Assembly (NCBI RefSeq): GCF_001027745.1
Contig: NZ_LECU01000006.1
Coordinates: 248,001-312,000, forward strand
From: Pedobacter sp. BMA
GTDB taxonomy: Bacteria; Bacteroidota; Bacteroidia; Sphingobacteriales; Sphingobacteriaceae
DNA length: 64,000 nucleotides
Reading direction: 5' to 3'
Within the stretch, counting starts at the first letter, position 1. Each line of letters starts with the position of its first letter. The translations under genes and the position numbers were made by a program. Below are positions 19,066 to 27,456 of this stretch, piece by piece. The notes beneath the pieces were generated by a model. The model did not search any database and was not told the origin of the DNA. It was given only the letters and a program-made list of their open reading frames with translations.

Positions 19066-19095
19066 AAAGAGCATGTAATAGTGCTCTTTTTTTTG
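19066..19095 (+). terminator. Terminator after tRNA-Arg
   Basis: AAAGAGCA / TGCTCTTT hairpin with an eight-base loop, followed by eight or more T. Confidence 0.85.
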
Positions 19096-19096
19096 T

Positions 19097-19201
19097 TTAT
19101 AAATAGTTGTTAAACAGTCGGTTCAGGGTCATCAGAGGGTCTTTTGTGCCTGGCTTCAGGTCATCCGGCAGTTTCATGGTGCGGGTAGAAAGCACTCTCA
19201 T
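19097..19201 (-). CDS. Possible 34-residue ORF downstream of the bicupin gene
   Basis: The minus strand between the bicupin stop and the tRNA terminator carries a 34-codon ORF (MRVLSTRTMKLPDDLKPGTK..., ending NRLFNNYL). The composition is protein-like but there is no match that I know. It could be the worn 3' end of a lost gene. An in-frame stop lies two codons before the ATG. Confidence 0.25.
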   Translation of the reverse strand: MRVLSTRTMKLPDDLKPGTKDPLMTLNRLFNNYL

Positions 19202-19221
19202 TGTTCAGTTTAGCAAAGCCA

Positions 19222-20262
19222 TTATGATGTTGCAGGGGCAATAAACAGTTTCCTGCCCGGAAGTTTTTTCACCACTTCTGCAGGGATTCCAAAATTAGTG
19301 ATCAGCACATCATCGGGGTTGGCAGCCAGCCATTCACTCAAATCGATGGACTCATAATTGCCCGAATTAAATCCGATTAATATCCTGCATACTTCGGTAC
19401 CTATGTTTTTAATATAGTGGCCGGCACCCATTGGTACATAACCTACATCCCCTGCGCTGAACTGTTCTGTAACCGCTGTGGCTTCTGCCAGGAACACCGT
19501 CATTTCCGCACTACCTGAAATGTAGTATTGCCACTCATCCGCATTGGGATGCCAATGCATTTCCCTTAAGGCTCCAGGCTCCAGTTCCAAGAGCGAACCG
19601 GTGATGGTTTTACTGATCGGGAATTCATTTTGCGATACCAGCCGTTGTTTGCCTGCGCCTGGTATTACGCGCGGGGCCTGAGCATGCAGAGGGTAGCGGT
19701 GTGTACTTGTTAATGCAGGGTAGGTCCGTGGCTGTGCAATTGCCGCACTATCATCGGGGTTTGCGCCCAAAGCAAAGTAGGCCTCTTTAGTTGGTAAAAG
19801 CGCTACCTCTTCCAGGGTAAGTCCTAAATTCTGGGCTACAATCTCTTTAGGGGTGTGGGCAATAAAATCGGTTACACTAAAAGTGTGGTCTTCAGAGAAA
19901 TTGCCATTATCAAAAATAAGGATAAAGTGACATTCTGTGTTTCCTGTAGCTTCCAGGGCATGTCCATATCCTCTGGGGAAATACCACACATCCCCGGGTT
20001 CGAAGTTATCAATGTAGCTGGTGCCATCGGGGTGTACCAGGGTATTGCGCATACTTCCGGTAAGCACATAGCCCCATTCAGCAGCATTGGCATGCCAGTG
20101 TAATTCGCGCATACCGCCGGGTTGCAGGCGCATAGAAACCCCGGCAAGGCCAACAGATGCCGGAAAATCATTTACCGAAGCACCTCTGGTTATTCCGCCA
20201 GGTGCCAGTCTTGGAACTTTTTTCTCTAATTCGTATTTGAAACTTAATTGCTGCTTTTGCAT
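19222..20262 (-). CDS. Oxalate decarboxylase-type bicupin
   Basis: 346 residues without a signal peptide; two cupin domains. Oxalate decarboxylases convert oxalate to formate and CO2 using manganese. Metal ligands are complete in both halves: His55, His57, Glu62 and His101 in the first (RELHWHANAAEW), and His236, His238, Glu243 and His282 in the second (REMHWHPNADEWQYY). The active-site lid that separates decarboxylase from oxidase is SEDHT at 123-127, equivalent to SENST of Bacillus subtilis OxdC, and keeps the key glutamate (Glu124). It is followed by the FxVTDFIAHTPKE stretch typical of OxdC. Decarboxylase activity is therefore more likely than oxidase. It is somewhat shorter than Bacillus OxdC. 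It shares strand with the sensor kinase upstream. Confidence 0.9.
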   Translation of the reverse strand: MQKQQLSFKYELEKKVPRLAPGGITRGASVNDFPASVGLAGVSMRLQPGGMRELHWHANAAEWGYVLTGSMRNTLVHPDGTSYIDNFEPGDVWYFPRGYGHALEATGNTECHFILIFDNGNFSEDHTFSVTDFIAHTPKEIVAQNLGLTLEEVALLPTKEAYFALGANPDDSAAIAQPRTYPALTSTHRYPLHAQAPRVIPGAGKQRLVSQNEFPISKTITGSLLELEPGALREMHWHPNADEWQYYISGSAEMTVFLAEATAVTEQFSAGDVGYVPMGAGHYIKNIGTEVCRILIGFNSGNYESIDLSEWLAANPDDVLITNFGIPAEVVKKLPGRKLFIAPATS

Positions 20263-20316
20263 GATAACTTATTTTATGAGGTTGAATGGTTGATCTGAAT
20301 TAAAAGAATATTGAGA

Positions 20317-21483
20317 TTAGTTTGTGCATTTAAGGGGGATGGTGAAACCGAATATGGAACCTTTTCCAGGTTCACTTTCCACAAAAACCTTTCCGCCGTG
20401 TGCTTCCACAATTCCTTTGGAAAGGTAAAGACCCAGTCCGTGGCCTTCAATAGTCCCGGTACGGCTATGGCCCGCCCTGAAGCGCTTGCTAAACAGCTGG
20501 TTTAAATCAACGGCGTCAATCCCAATGCCTTGATCCAGTACCGAAAACACGATATTATTGCCGGTTTTTTTGATGCTTACCTTAATAAAACTATGCCTAG
20601 GCGAAAACTTTACGGCATTACTCATCATATTATTCATCACTTGTGCCAGTTGTGTGCAATTACCGGAAATCAGTAACTGATTGCTTAAATCAATCTTAAA
20701 TACATGATCGGTATTTACTGCTGCAAATTGCGATACAGTGTGGTAAACCAGTTCAACCACATCGAAGCACTCCGTTTGTACAGTCGGATGGTTTTGGCTG
20801 ATGGAAAGATTCAGGTACTGATCTACCAGGTTATTCATGAGGGTTACCTGCTGGTCGGCTTTGGCCATATCGTCTGAAGGCCAGTCAGGCATTCGGTTTC
20901 TGATATTCCTACTGGTAAGCTGAATGTAGAGCCTCAGGGTACTCAGCGGTGATTTCAACTCATGGCAAAGAAAATCCATCAGGTCTGTTTTTCTCGCTTC
21001 CTCAAGTTTAAATGCTGTAATATCCAATAGGGTTCCGGTGATCACGTTTTCGCCATCCGTAGCCTGTTCTAAAATTCCGGTAAGCCTGAACCACTTCCAT
21101 TCGCCATTGGTATCCATCAGTTTTAGCTCCTGTTCAAAGCCATTTCCTGTTTGGGCCAGGGCATTTATCTCGCGAAAAAGATCAGATTTTTTGCTTGTAT
21201 AAAGCACTTTGTGTAACGATGCGAGGCTTTCAGTACCCCTTAACTGTGTCATTAAACACGATACCGGACAAAGTTTAACCACCTGATCAGCAAAGCTGAA
21301 CCTCCAGAATCCCAATCCTGCCCTGTTAAGGTGATCATTGTATCGTGCAAATCCTGCTGATTTTCTTGCTGCATCATCCTTCTGTATGGTGTTGCCGGCA
21401 AGCCAGGTTTGGTGGTGACTAATCGTCATGATCTCTCTTGCAGGAGATTCGAAGTGCTGAAGTGTTAAGGTGGCATTGTTCAT
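20317..21483 (-). CDS. PAS-containing sensor histidine kinase
   Basis: 388 residues, no transmembrane segment, so probably cytosolic. A PAS/PAC-like region occupies about residues 50-160 (DTNGEWKWFRLTGI...TGTLLDITAFK). The HisKA helix has the phosphoacceptor His174 in FLCHELKSPLS. The ATPase domain has the N box with Asn289 (NNMMSNAVKFSP), G1 DQGIG at 317-321 and G2 GHGLGL at 347-352. It should autophosphorylate and pass phosphate to a response regulator, but none is encoded next to it. The signal is unknown. The downstream gene is the oxalate decarboxylase, 54 bases away. Confidence 0.9.
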   Translation of the reverse strand: MNNATLTLQHFESPAREIMTISHHQTWLAGNTIQKDDAARKSAGFARYNDHLNRAGLGFWRFSFADQVVKLCPVSCLMTQLRGTESLASLHKVLYTSKKSDLFREINALAQTGNGFEQELKLMDTNGEWKWFRLTGILEQATDGENVITGTLLDITAFKLEEARKTDLMDFLCHELKSPLSTLRLYIQLTSRNIRNRMPDWPSDDMAKADQQVTLMNNLVDQYLNLSISQNHPTVQTECFDVVELVYHTVSQFAAVNTDHVFKIDLSNQLLISGNCTQLAQVMNNMMSNAVKFSPRHSFIKVSIKKTGNNIVFSVLDQGIGIDAVDLNQLFSKRFRAGHSRTGTIEGHGLGLYLSKGIVEAHGGKVFVESEPGKGSIFGFTIPLKCTN

Positions 21484-21553
21484 AATTGTGGTTCGTTTTG
21501 GTTTAGCTTTGAAGGGGATAAAAAGTATAGGGTTACCCTACCCGCTTTATCAT

Positions 21554-22111
21554 TTAAAATGGTTGATTGTATTTTCCAGTGAGTGCTTTGTTCTCAATGC
21601 TTTTGGCGAAGTTGGGTGTTTCCTCATGGTTGTGTGCATCTGATGCGGCCTGGCGTGCTGCTGCAGCATCCTTAAGGTTTAATCCATGTGCTTTTATGTA
21701 TTCCAACATTTCAGGGGTAGCTGTAGCATGAATTTCGTTGGTGTACAGGGTGGTATTGTCGTCGATTTTTGTGGCTTTAAGTTCCCATAGTACCTGCACC
21801 TTTGTGCGGCCTCCTTTGGTAATGGAATCTGAAATGGAGAGCATGCGGCAGTAATCCGGACGGGCTACATCGGCCACATAGTGCTGCACCATCAGGGCAT
21901 CGCCAATGGTTTCTACATTTAACGAAACCGGCTGCCCGTCATAAGTACTGCTAATCGCCGCCCCGATGTGCTGGGTAGAGCAGCGCTGATATTCTGCATC
22001 AGGAAGGTTTAGTAACCAATCGGCAATGTTTACTTTTTCAATAGGTGCATTAATGATCGCGGTAACTGCCGAATGTGATAATGCGTTTTCTGGTGTTTGT
22101 TGAATTTCCAT
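21554..22111 (-). CDS. Hypothetical protein, SRPBCC-like
   Basis: 185 residues, soluble. The middle part (AIINAPIEKVNIADWLLNLPD... then ETIGDALMVQHYVAD..., ISDSITKGGRTKVQVLWELKATKID) resembles the START/Bet v1-like SRPBCC fold: an opening AxxxAPIEKV strand-helix followed by long antiparallel strands. The C-terminus is polar and helical, rich in Ala, His and Asn. No catalytic residues can be named. It precedes the sensor kinase on the same strand by 70 bases and might form a unit with it. Confidence 0.6.
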   Translation of the reverse strand: MEIQQTPENALSHSAVTAIINAPIEKVNIADWLLNLPDAEYQRCSTQHIGAAISSTYDGQPVSLNVETIGDALMVQHYVADVARPDYCRMLSISDSITKGGRTKVQVLWELKATKIDDNTTLYTNEIHATATPEMLEYIKAHGLNLKDAAAARQAASDAHNHEETPNFAKSIENKALTGKYNQPF

Positions 22112-22312
22112 GTGATATGTATTTAAGTGTTTTTGATTTTCTTAATGTAAATCTAGCGCACACCTAAACACTTGCTCAGCACTATTCAGCAGACGAGGAT
22201 TAAGGCTCGTTGAAAAGGCATAATTACCCGTTAAACTCCAAACCTATGCTGCATACTGTAAACCGGTAGTAATAATGATGGTAAAGAAAAAAAACAAAAA
22301 AAATCAGGGGTC

Positions 22313-22406
22313 ACACAATAAAGCTAGTTTTCCGGCGTATTATATATCGAGAGCGTTAATTTAGATAGACGGGAATTGTCCTTAGTGATGATTCCCGTTT
22401 TCTTTT
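22313..22406 (+). repeat. Dispersed hairpin-bearing repeat, copy A
   Basis: This 94-base stretch matches 44313-44406 almost base for base: ACACAATAAAGC, a TTTTCCGGCGTATTATATAT segment, CGAGAGCGTTAATTTAGATAG, then the hairpin ACGGGAAT / ATTCCCGT with a 14-base loop and TTTCTTTT tail. Copy B (27457-27560) shares only the hairpin part and what follows it. The surrounding 339-base gap between genes holds nothing else that I can support. Confidence 0.85.
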
Positions 22407-22450
22407 GAATGGCTGAACAAAACAGTTTTACGTTCCGTAACTATTTTGAT

Positions 22451-23077
22451 TTAGCTAGTCAAGGCCGGATACCTCCTTAGCATCGTCGGATCTTCTGCCT
22501 GCTGTAACAGAAAATCTGCAACGTCAGCTCTTGAAATCTTTCCAACTTTCATTCCCTTAACAAGCTCTGGTAAGGCATTATACTTTTCGGTAAGTGGACC
22601 ATTTGTAAGCCTTCCAGGCCTAACCATTTCCCATTTGAGGTTGCTTTTTGCAATAATCTCTTCCATCCTGGTCTTATCAATATACTGATGCTTAAGAAAA
22701 AGTCTGATGACCGTGCGCATAAAAAAGCTCAGAAACTTGCTGCTCTCCCCGGCACCAAAACCCGTTATCACAAGAATTGGCGACTTAAAATCCAATATTT
22801 TACCAGCTTCTACAAGCGCACTGGCGGTGTCCGAAAACAGCGTATTTGGTTTTTTATTCTTTGTACCAATGGTCATCATTACCCCATCTGCACCTTTCAT
22901 CACCTTAGTAAGGTCATTTACCGAAGTAGCGCTTCCGTTAACTTTGGTTAAATGCGGATGATCTGGAATACTCTCTGTTCGGGTTGATAAAGCCGTTACG
23001 TGATGGCCTTTCTCTAAAGCCTGTTGTAGCGTCGCCAATCCTATACCGGCTGAGGCGCCTATAATTGTAATGTTCAT
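22451..23077 (-). CDS. NAD(P)-binding Rossmann-fold protein (atypical SDR)
   Basis: 208 residues. An N-terminal dinucleotide-binding motif (MNITIIGASAGIGLATLQQA) is followed by a QxxLEKGHHVTALSTR strand-helix and a DGVMMTIGTK segment, as in atypical short-chain dehydrogenases of the NAD(P)H-binding (NmrA/SDR_a5-like) group. No classical YxxxK catalytic pair is obvious (an RLFLKHQYIDKTRMEEII stretch is in its place). It is 14 bases downstream of the inositol monophosphatase-like gene on the same strand, so the two are probably co-transcribed. Substrate unknown. Confidence 0.75.
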   Translation of the reverse strand: MNITIIGASAGIGLATLQQALEKGHHVTALSTRTESIPDHPHLTKVNGSATSVNDLTKVMKGADGVMMTIGTKNKKPNTLFSDTASALVEAGKILDFKSPILVITGFGAGESSKFLSFFMRTVIRLFLKHQYIDKTRMEEIIAKSNLKWEMVRPGRLTNGPLTEKYNALPELVKGMKVGKISRADVADFLLQQAEDPTMLRRYPALTS

Positions 23078-23091
23078 GTTTTTTTGTTGAA

Positions 23092-23889
23092 TTATTTATC
23101 CGAGATCAATCTGTTTGCAATACCGGGAGCAGAAACGAGCAAACTTTCGTCGCCCCATTTCCAGCTATCTCCATTGGCATTCAGGATATCCGCGCCAGCT
23201 TCCTGTGCAATTAAAATACCCGCCAGCCAGTTGAAGGTGTCCAGTCCCAATTGATGAAATACATCTATCCGGCCGGCGCCAACATAAGCCAGTTGTAAAC
23301 CATGCGGACCGTAATTTCTAACCACGCCAAAACGATTGAGTAAATCTGTCACCGCCGCGCCTTGTTGCACCCTAAGAACCGGGTTTGCGGGCTCTTCGTG
23401 TCCATATTCAAAAACAGCAAGCATAATATCCGGATCTGTTTTCACCAGCGGTTTGATTGGAGTGCCATTCATATAGGCTCCTTTGCCTTTCTCTGCCCAA
23501 AACAGCTCATCCGCTAATGGATCGTATATCACCGAGAAATACAATTCTCCATTGCAAACCAAAGCCAGGTTAATGGTCCAGCCCGGAATGTGTTGCAAAT
23601 ATTGAATGGCGCCATCCATAGCATCACAAATCCAATACGCCTGCAGTGGCAATGGATGTTTCTGTCCGTCGTTATCAAATTCATCAACTGTATTCCATGG
23701 AATATCCGGAAAACCGGGAGCTAAGCCATTTTCCAGAATCAACATACAACGTTCATCAATCTCGTTAAGTTGTTGAAAAAACGTTTCTTTATTAGCTGGA
23801 ATAGTATTTTTTTTATAATCCTGAAGGAAGACCTTTCCAGCCTGTTTAAAGGTATCCAAAACCAATTGGACGTTTATTTCCTGATTCAT
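23092..23889 (-). CDS. Inositol monophosphatase family protein, active site partly altered
   Basis: 265 residues. The fold is recognisable from WICDAMDGAIQYLQHIPGW (usual form DPIDGTxNF) at about residues 85-103, YDPLADELFWAEKGKGAYMNG, and LDTFNWLAGILIAQEAGA near the C-terminus (usual form WDxAAG). The first aspartates of the metal site seem kept, but the late aspartate is replaced by Asn in FNWLAG. Members dephosphorylate inositol phosphates, PAP or related compounds in a magnesium-dependent way; with this change activity may be reduced or different. It is followed directly by the Rossmann protein gene. Confidence 0.75.
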   Translation of the reverse strand: MNQEINVQLVLDTFKQAGKVFLQDYKKNTIPANKETFFQQLNEIDERCMLILENGLAPGFPDIPWNTVDEFDNDGQKHPLPLQAYWICDAMDGAIQYLQHIPGWTINLALVCNGELYFSVIYDPLADELFWAEKGKGAYMNGTPIKPLVKTDPDIMLAVFEYGHEEPANPVLRVQQGAAVTDLLNRFGVVRNYGPHGLQLAYVGAGRIDVFHQLGLDTFNWLAGILIAQEAGADILNANGDSWKWGDESLLVSAPGIANRLISDK

Positions 23890-23964
23890 TTTTTACTTTA
23901 TTTATACCGCAAAGAACGTGGATAAATGCAGGATAAAATAGAACGAACCCTTGAAAATGTAGTC

Positions 23965-24828
23965 CTAATCGTGGTATTTTTGACGGAATTGCAAAGGTGT
24001 AAATCCTGTAATCTTTTTAAACAGCTTTCCGAAATAAACAGGCTCCTCATAACCCAACTGGTAGGCTATTTCCCTTACGGTATATTTTGTAAAACAAAGC
24101 AATCGTTTTGCTTCCAGCATGCCATACTGCTGAATCTGTGCTGATACAGAATCGCCCGTTATACTTTTAACGGTATCGTACAAATGTGCCACAGATATGT
24201 TCAGTGCTGCAGCATATTTTGCCGGTTGCTTCCAGTCTTTATAATGTTTTTTTAGCAGTTCTGTAAAAGCCTGCTCAATTAAAGTTGCACGATTGGCTTT
24301 TGTTTTTCCAGCAGGATCAGCAGCCATAACTTCTCCGGCAATCAGGCCAACCAATGCATTCAGCATGGAGTGACTGATGTGCATTTGAAACGGATTTGTG
24401 ATGGCTGCCTGCATCTTTTCCATCTGCTCCAGTAAAACAACGGTATGATTGTAAAAAGCAGATGCCGGCTCCAAAATTAAAGGCCGGTTAAAACCTTTTT
24501 CCAGAATCGATTGAAACTCCAGATCGATCAATGCCGGGTCTATACTCATTGCCCAACCTTCAGGTTTGTTCGTGGAGATGATGTGATGGATTTGTCCCGG
24601 ATTAATAAGCAATATGGCAGGCGCTGTAACCACGTTTTTCTCAAAATCTATATCAATGATAAAATCACCTCCAATAGCCACCATAATTAAATAATGATCG
24701 TCCCGATGAGGCTTTGAAAGGTCATGCTCAGCAACATGCCGCTCAGTTGACATGTTTTTAATTATCAAACCCGCCTTAGCCAAAGGCGATAATGGATATT
24801 TGAAAACTCCGGTTGGTTTATGCTTCAA
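23965..24828 (-). CDS. AraC family transcriptional regulator
   Basis: 287 residues. The N-terminal part (about 1-150) is a cupin-like sensing domain (DHYLIMVAIGGDFIIDIDFE...LLINPGQIHHI). The C-terminal 100 residues hold the two-helix-turn-helix DNA-binding domain ending YTVREIAYQLGYEEPVYFGKLFKKITGFTPLQFR. It is transcribed divergently from the alpha/beta hydrolase gene, and the 263-base gap contains several palindromes, so regulating that gene is a reasonable guess. Confidence 0.92.
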   Translation of the reverse strand: MKHKPTGVFKYPLSPLAKAGLIIKNMSTERHVAEHDLSKPHRDDHYLIMVAIGGDFIIDIDFEKNVVTAPAILLINPGQIHHIISTNKPEGWAMSIDPALIDLEFQSILEKGFNRPLILEPASAFYNHTVVLLEQMEKMQAAITNPFQMHISHSMLNALVGLIAGEVMAADPAGKTKANRATLIEQAFTELLKKHYKDWKQPAKYAAALNISVAHLYDTVKSITGDSVSAQIQQYGMLEAKRLLCFTKYTVREIAYQLGYEEPVYFGKLFKKITGFTPLQFRQKYHD

Positions 24829-24947
24829 TTTTTTTTTATAAGATTTTTAAAGATAGTGATGAAAGGATTACAGCAAATCAAATTTAAAAAGATATTTATC
24901 ATCGGTAAATCAGCCCGTCAGAAAATTAAATTCCCCCTTCATCCATA

Positions 24948-24961
24948 GTGATGTAAATCAC
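24948..24961. promoter_or_regulatory. Crp/Fnr-type palindrome, upstream site
   Basis: GTGAT-GTAA-ATCAC, a perfect 5-bp inverted repeat with the four-base spacer of Crp/Fnr family sites. Confidence 0.5.
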
Positions 24962-24984
24962 ATTTAGCAGCACCAGCTCTGAAT

Positions 24985-24998
24985 GTGATTTATATCAC
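24985..24998. promoter_or_regulatory. Crp/Fnr-type palindrome, downstream site
   Basis: GTGAT-TTAT-ATCAC, with the same arms as the site 37 bases upstream. It lies 94 bases before the hydrolase ATG. Confidence 0.5.
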
Positions 24999-25048
24999 CT
25001 GCTTTTCTTTGTTATTAGCCTCACATTCGCTGTACCATTACAAAATGA

Positions 25049-25064
25049 TACACACGGTAGTGTA
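25049..25064. promoter_or_regulatory. Small inverted repeat upstream of the hydrolase
   Basis: TACAC-N6-GTGTA, 27 bases before the ATG at 25092. A possible operator, for example for the divergent AraC protein; weak on its own. Confidence 0.3.
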
Positions 25065-25091
25065 AACCCATTATTAACCAAAATACAAATC

Positions 25092-25850
25092 ATGAAAACA
25101 TTTAAATTTTATTTACTTTTTTTATTAGCATTAATGGCTAATGCAGCAAGCTTTGCTCAAAATCCTGAAACCGAAAAACCAACCATCATTTTTGTCCATG
25201 GCATTTGGGCTGATGGTTCAAGCTTCTCTTATCAAATCAGTGCCTTGCAGGCCAAAGGCTATCGGGTAATTTCCGTACAAAATCCAATCACGTCATTGGC
25301 CGATGATGTTGCCGCTACCCAAAGGGCTATTGACCAGGTAAAAGGTAAAGTATTACTGGTGGGTCATTCCTGGGGAGGTTTTGTGATTACGCAGGCGGGT
25401 AACGACCCTAAAGTTGTTGGATTGGTTTACCTGGCAGCCTATGGACCGGAATTAGGAGAATCCCTTCTAGCTGTATCGGCAAATGGTCCCAAAACCGAAC
25501 TTACCAAATATCTTGCGCCAACAAATGGTTTTGTATATATCTCTGAAGAAGGGGTGAAATCTGTATTTGCCAATGATCTGAACCCGAAACAACAGGTATT
25601 GGTTTATGCTACCCAAACGCCCGCTTTCCATACTGTGTTTGATGATAAAAGTGGTTCACCCGCCTGGAAAACTAAACCCAGCTGGTATGTGGTAGCCAAA
25701 AATGATAAAACAATCGCTCCGGACCTGGAACGTTTTATGGCGAAAAGAATGAAGGCAAAAACAACTGAAATCTCATCCGGACATGTATTGATGATTTCAA
25801 ATGCCAAAGAAGTATTGAATGTAATCGAAGAAGCGGCAAGCACTAAGTAA
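25092..25850 (+). CDS. Exported alpha/beta hydrolase
   Basis: 252 residues. A signal peptide at residues 1-22 (ending SFAQ) predicts export. The oxyanion region FVHGIWADGSSF begins at about residue 34, the nucleophile elbow is GHSWGG with Ser93, and the C-terminal GHVLMIS segment probably supplies the catalytic histidine. This matches the EstC-like esterase group of alpha/beta hydrolases, which cleave small esters; the natural substrate is unknown. The upstream gap holds two Crp/Fnr-type palindromes and the divergent AraC gene. Confidence 0.88.
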   Translation: MKTFKFYLLFLLALMANAASFAQNPETEKPTIIFVHGIWADGSSFSYQISALQAKGYRVISVQNPITSLADDVAATQRAIDQVKGKVLLVGHSWGGFVITQAGNDPKVVGLVYLAAYGPELGESLLAVSANGPKTELTKYLAPTNGFVYISEEGVKSVFANDLNPKQQVLVYATQTPAFHTVFDDKSGSPAWKTKPSWYVVAKNDKTIAPDLERFMAKRMKAKTTEISSGHVLMISNAKEVLNVIEEAASTK

Positions 25851-25882
25851 ACAATTTTTGGAGGGACAAACATGATAAATGA

Positions 25883-25914
25883 CACTAATCTGAAACGTGT
25901 GTTTCAGATTAGTG
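25883..25914. promoter_or_regulatory. TetR operator upstream of tetR
   Basis: A perfect 14-bp inverted repeat with a GTGT loop; its core is ATCTG-N12-CAGAT. It directly abuts the -7 box at 25916, so bound repressor would block the tetR promoter. A second ATCTG-N12-CAGAT site lies at 26534-26555. Confidence 0.8.
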
Positions 25915-25915
25915 A

Positions 25916-25923
25916 TATGTTTG
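25916..25923 (+). promoter_or_regulatory. -7 element of the tetR promoter
   Basis: TATGTTTG fits TAnnTTTG and begins two bases after the operator. The ATG at 25942 lies 19 bases downstream, leaving a very short leader. Confidence 0.6.
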
Positions 25924-25941
25924 CAGGGTATAAAGATTATA

Positions 25942-26520
25942 ATGGCGAGAAACGTAGAATTTGATGAAACGGCAGCAATCCAAAAAGCTATGGAGGTTTT
26001 TTGGGAAAAGGGCTATCATGGTACCTCACTTCGCGACCTCACCGAAGCAATGAAAATCAATAGCAGCAGTTTATATAATACCCTTGGAGATAAACAAGAG
26101 CTTTTTGTGAAGTGTGTTAATCATTACACCGAGATCAGAAAAAACGATCTTCAGGCGCGGGAAAAGAATAGCGGTTCTTCATTGAATACATTAAAAACAT
26201 ATATTGACGATGCTGTGTCGGTAATTATCAGCGGAGAGAATAGTTGTATGGCTATCAAAACGGCTTTCGAGGCTGCAGTTGATGATCAAAGGATCAAGGA
26301 TATTCTGAAGGCAGATAGCGATTATGCCTATCAGTTTATCCGTAACAATATCGCGAAGGCCATGGACGCAGGGGAAATTTCTAAAGAAGAAGATCCGGAA
26401 CTTTTAGCAGATTACTTTATCAGTACCTGGACGGGTTGGCATGAATCTTTTTTGCTTCACCAGGACCCTTTGAAGATAAAGAAAATGGCAGCGTATTTCG
26501 TAAAACAACTCACTAAATAA
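25942..26520 (+). CDS. TetR family transcriptional repressor
   Basis: 192 residues from ATG 25942 (MARNVEFDETAAIQKAMEVF); a longer frame beginning at 25897 would start inside the operator and the promoter, so it is rejected. The N-terminal HTH reads FWEKGYHGTSLRDLTEAMKINSSSLYNTLGDKQELF, standard for the family. The C-terminal ligand domain (about 60-190) includes ISGENSCMAIKTAFEAA and an LADYFISTWTGWHESF helix seen in TetR members next to small oxidoreductases. It likely represses itself and the downstream dehydrogenase through the paired ATCTG-N12-CAGAT operators, with release by an unknown ligand. Confidence 0.92.
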   Translation: MARNVEFDETAAIQKAMEVFWEKGYHGTSLRDLTEAMKINSSSLYNTLGDKQELFVKCVNHYTEIRKNDLQAREKNSGSSLNTLKTYIDDAVSVIISGENSCMAIKTAFEAAVDDQRIKDILKADSDYAYQFIRNNIAKAMDAGEISKEEDPELLADYFISTWTGWHESFLLHQDPLKIKKMAAYFVKQLTK

Positions 26521-26533
26521 TTTTTTTAAGCAA

Positions 26534-26555
26534 ATCTGGAGCAATTGCTTCAGAT
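26534..26555. promoter_or_regulatory. Second TetR operator-like site upstream of the SDR gene
   Basis: ATCTG-N12-CAGAT, with the same half-sites and spacing as the tetR operator; the inner 12 bases hold the palindrome AGCAATTGCT. It lies between the tetR stop and the SDR start. Confidence 0.7.
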
Positions 26556-26621
26556 AAAAATCACTTTCTAATCGCAGCGATCATTTTGAAACAATCAATA
26601 CAGAATTACAAATTAAATCAT

Positions 26622-27404
26622 ATGACAACAACAGACCTTTTAGGTAAAACAGCTTTAGTTACAGGTGGAACTAAAGGAATCGGAAAAGCAATTGCAGATA
26701 AATTGGCGGCGCAGGGTGCAACAGTAATCGTTTCTGCCAGAAACCATCCATCCGAAAATGACGGTGGTTATCATTTTATCGCTGCCGATTTAACCCAGCC
26801 CGAGCAGGTGTTAAAACTCACTGAAGAAATTAATACAAAATTTGGCGGTATTGATATTCTGATTAACAATGTTGGTGGCCTGACTACTCCTGGTGGTGGT
26901 TTCAGCACCCTCAGCGATGAACATTGGGAAAATGAGCTTCAACTGAATCTTATTTCAGGAATCAGACTCGATAGGGCACTTTTACCTGCTATGATCGAAA
27001 AGAAAAGCGGCGTAATCGTACACATTTCTTCAGTTGCTGGAAAACAGGCATTATGGAACCTGAATATGGCCTATGCAGTTTCAAAAGCAGCGCTTAACAG
27101 TTACAGTAAGGCGTTAGCCAGCGAGTTAGCACCTCAGGGAATCCGTGTTGTTACAGTGGCTCCAGGTGCAACCAAAACTCCGCCAATGGAAAAATTTATT
27201 CAAGACTATGCAACAGCTTCGGGCATACCGGTAGAAGACGCATTGGTTCAATTACTTGCACAAACAGGTGGTATACCAATGGGAAGAATGGCAGAACCTG
27301 AAGAAGTTGCATCACTGGTACATTTCCTTGTTTCTCCATCAGCAGCTTATCTTACTGGAAGTATTTATGCTATTGACGGAGGTAGCTTACCTGTAGTCTC
27401 TTAA
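26622..27404 (+). CDS. Short-chain dehydrogenase/reductase
   Basis: 260 residues from ATG 26622 (MTTTDLLGKTALVTGG); an ATG 36 bases earlier gives an N-terminal extension unlike the family. Classical SDR features: cofactor motif GGTKGIG at 15-21, NNVGG at 82-86, catalytic Ser near 137, Tyr151 and Lys155 in YAVSK, and the C-terminal GSIYAIDGG. It oxidises or reduces an unknown alcohol or carbonyl using NAD(P)H. Its gene follows the TetR repressor and carries a matching operator in front, so it is the probable target of that repressor. Confidence 0.93.
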   Translation: MTTTDLLGKTALVTGGTKGIGKAIADKLAAQGATVIVSARNHPSENDGGYHFIAADLTQPEQVLKLTEEINTKFGGIDILINNVGGLTTPGGGFSTLSDEHWENELQLNLISGIRLDRALLPAMIEKKSGVIVHISSVAGKQALWNLNMAYAVSKAALNSYSKALASELAPQGIRVVTVAPGATKTPPMEKFIQDYATASGIPVEDALVQLLAQTGGIPMGRMAEPEEVASLVHFLVSPSAAYLTGSIYAIDGGSLPVVS

Positions 27405-27456
27405 ATCTCCGGCTGTAACAATACCTATTCATCGCAGATTTGAATAGTACCTTGTC

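Noticed and set aside
25897..25941. Upstream start for the TetR gene
   Set aside because: The alternative start lies inside the operator palindrome and the promoter; the family N-terminus begins at 25942.
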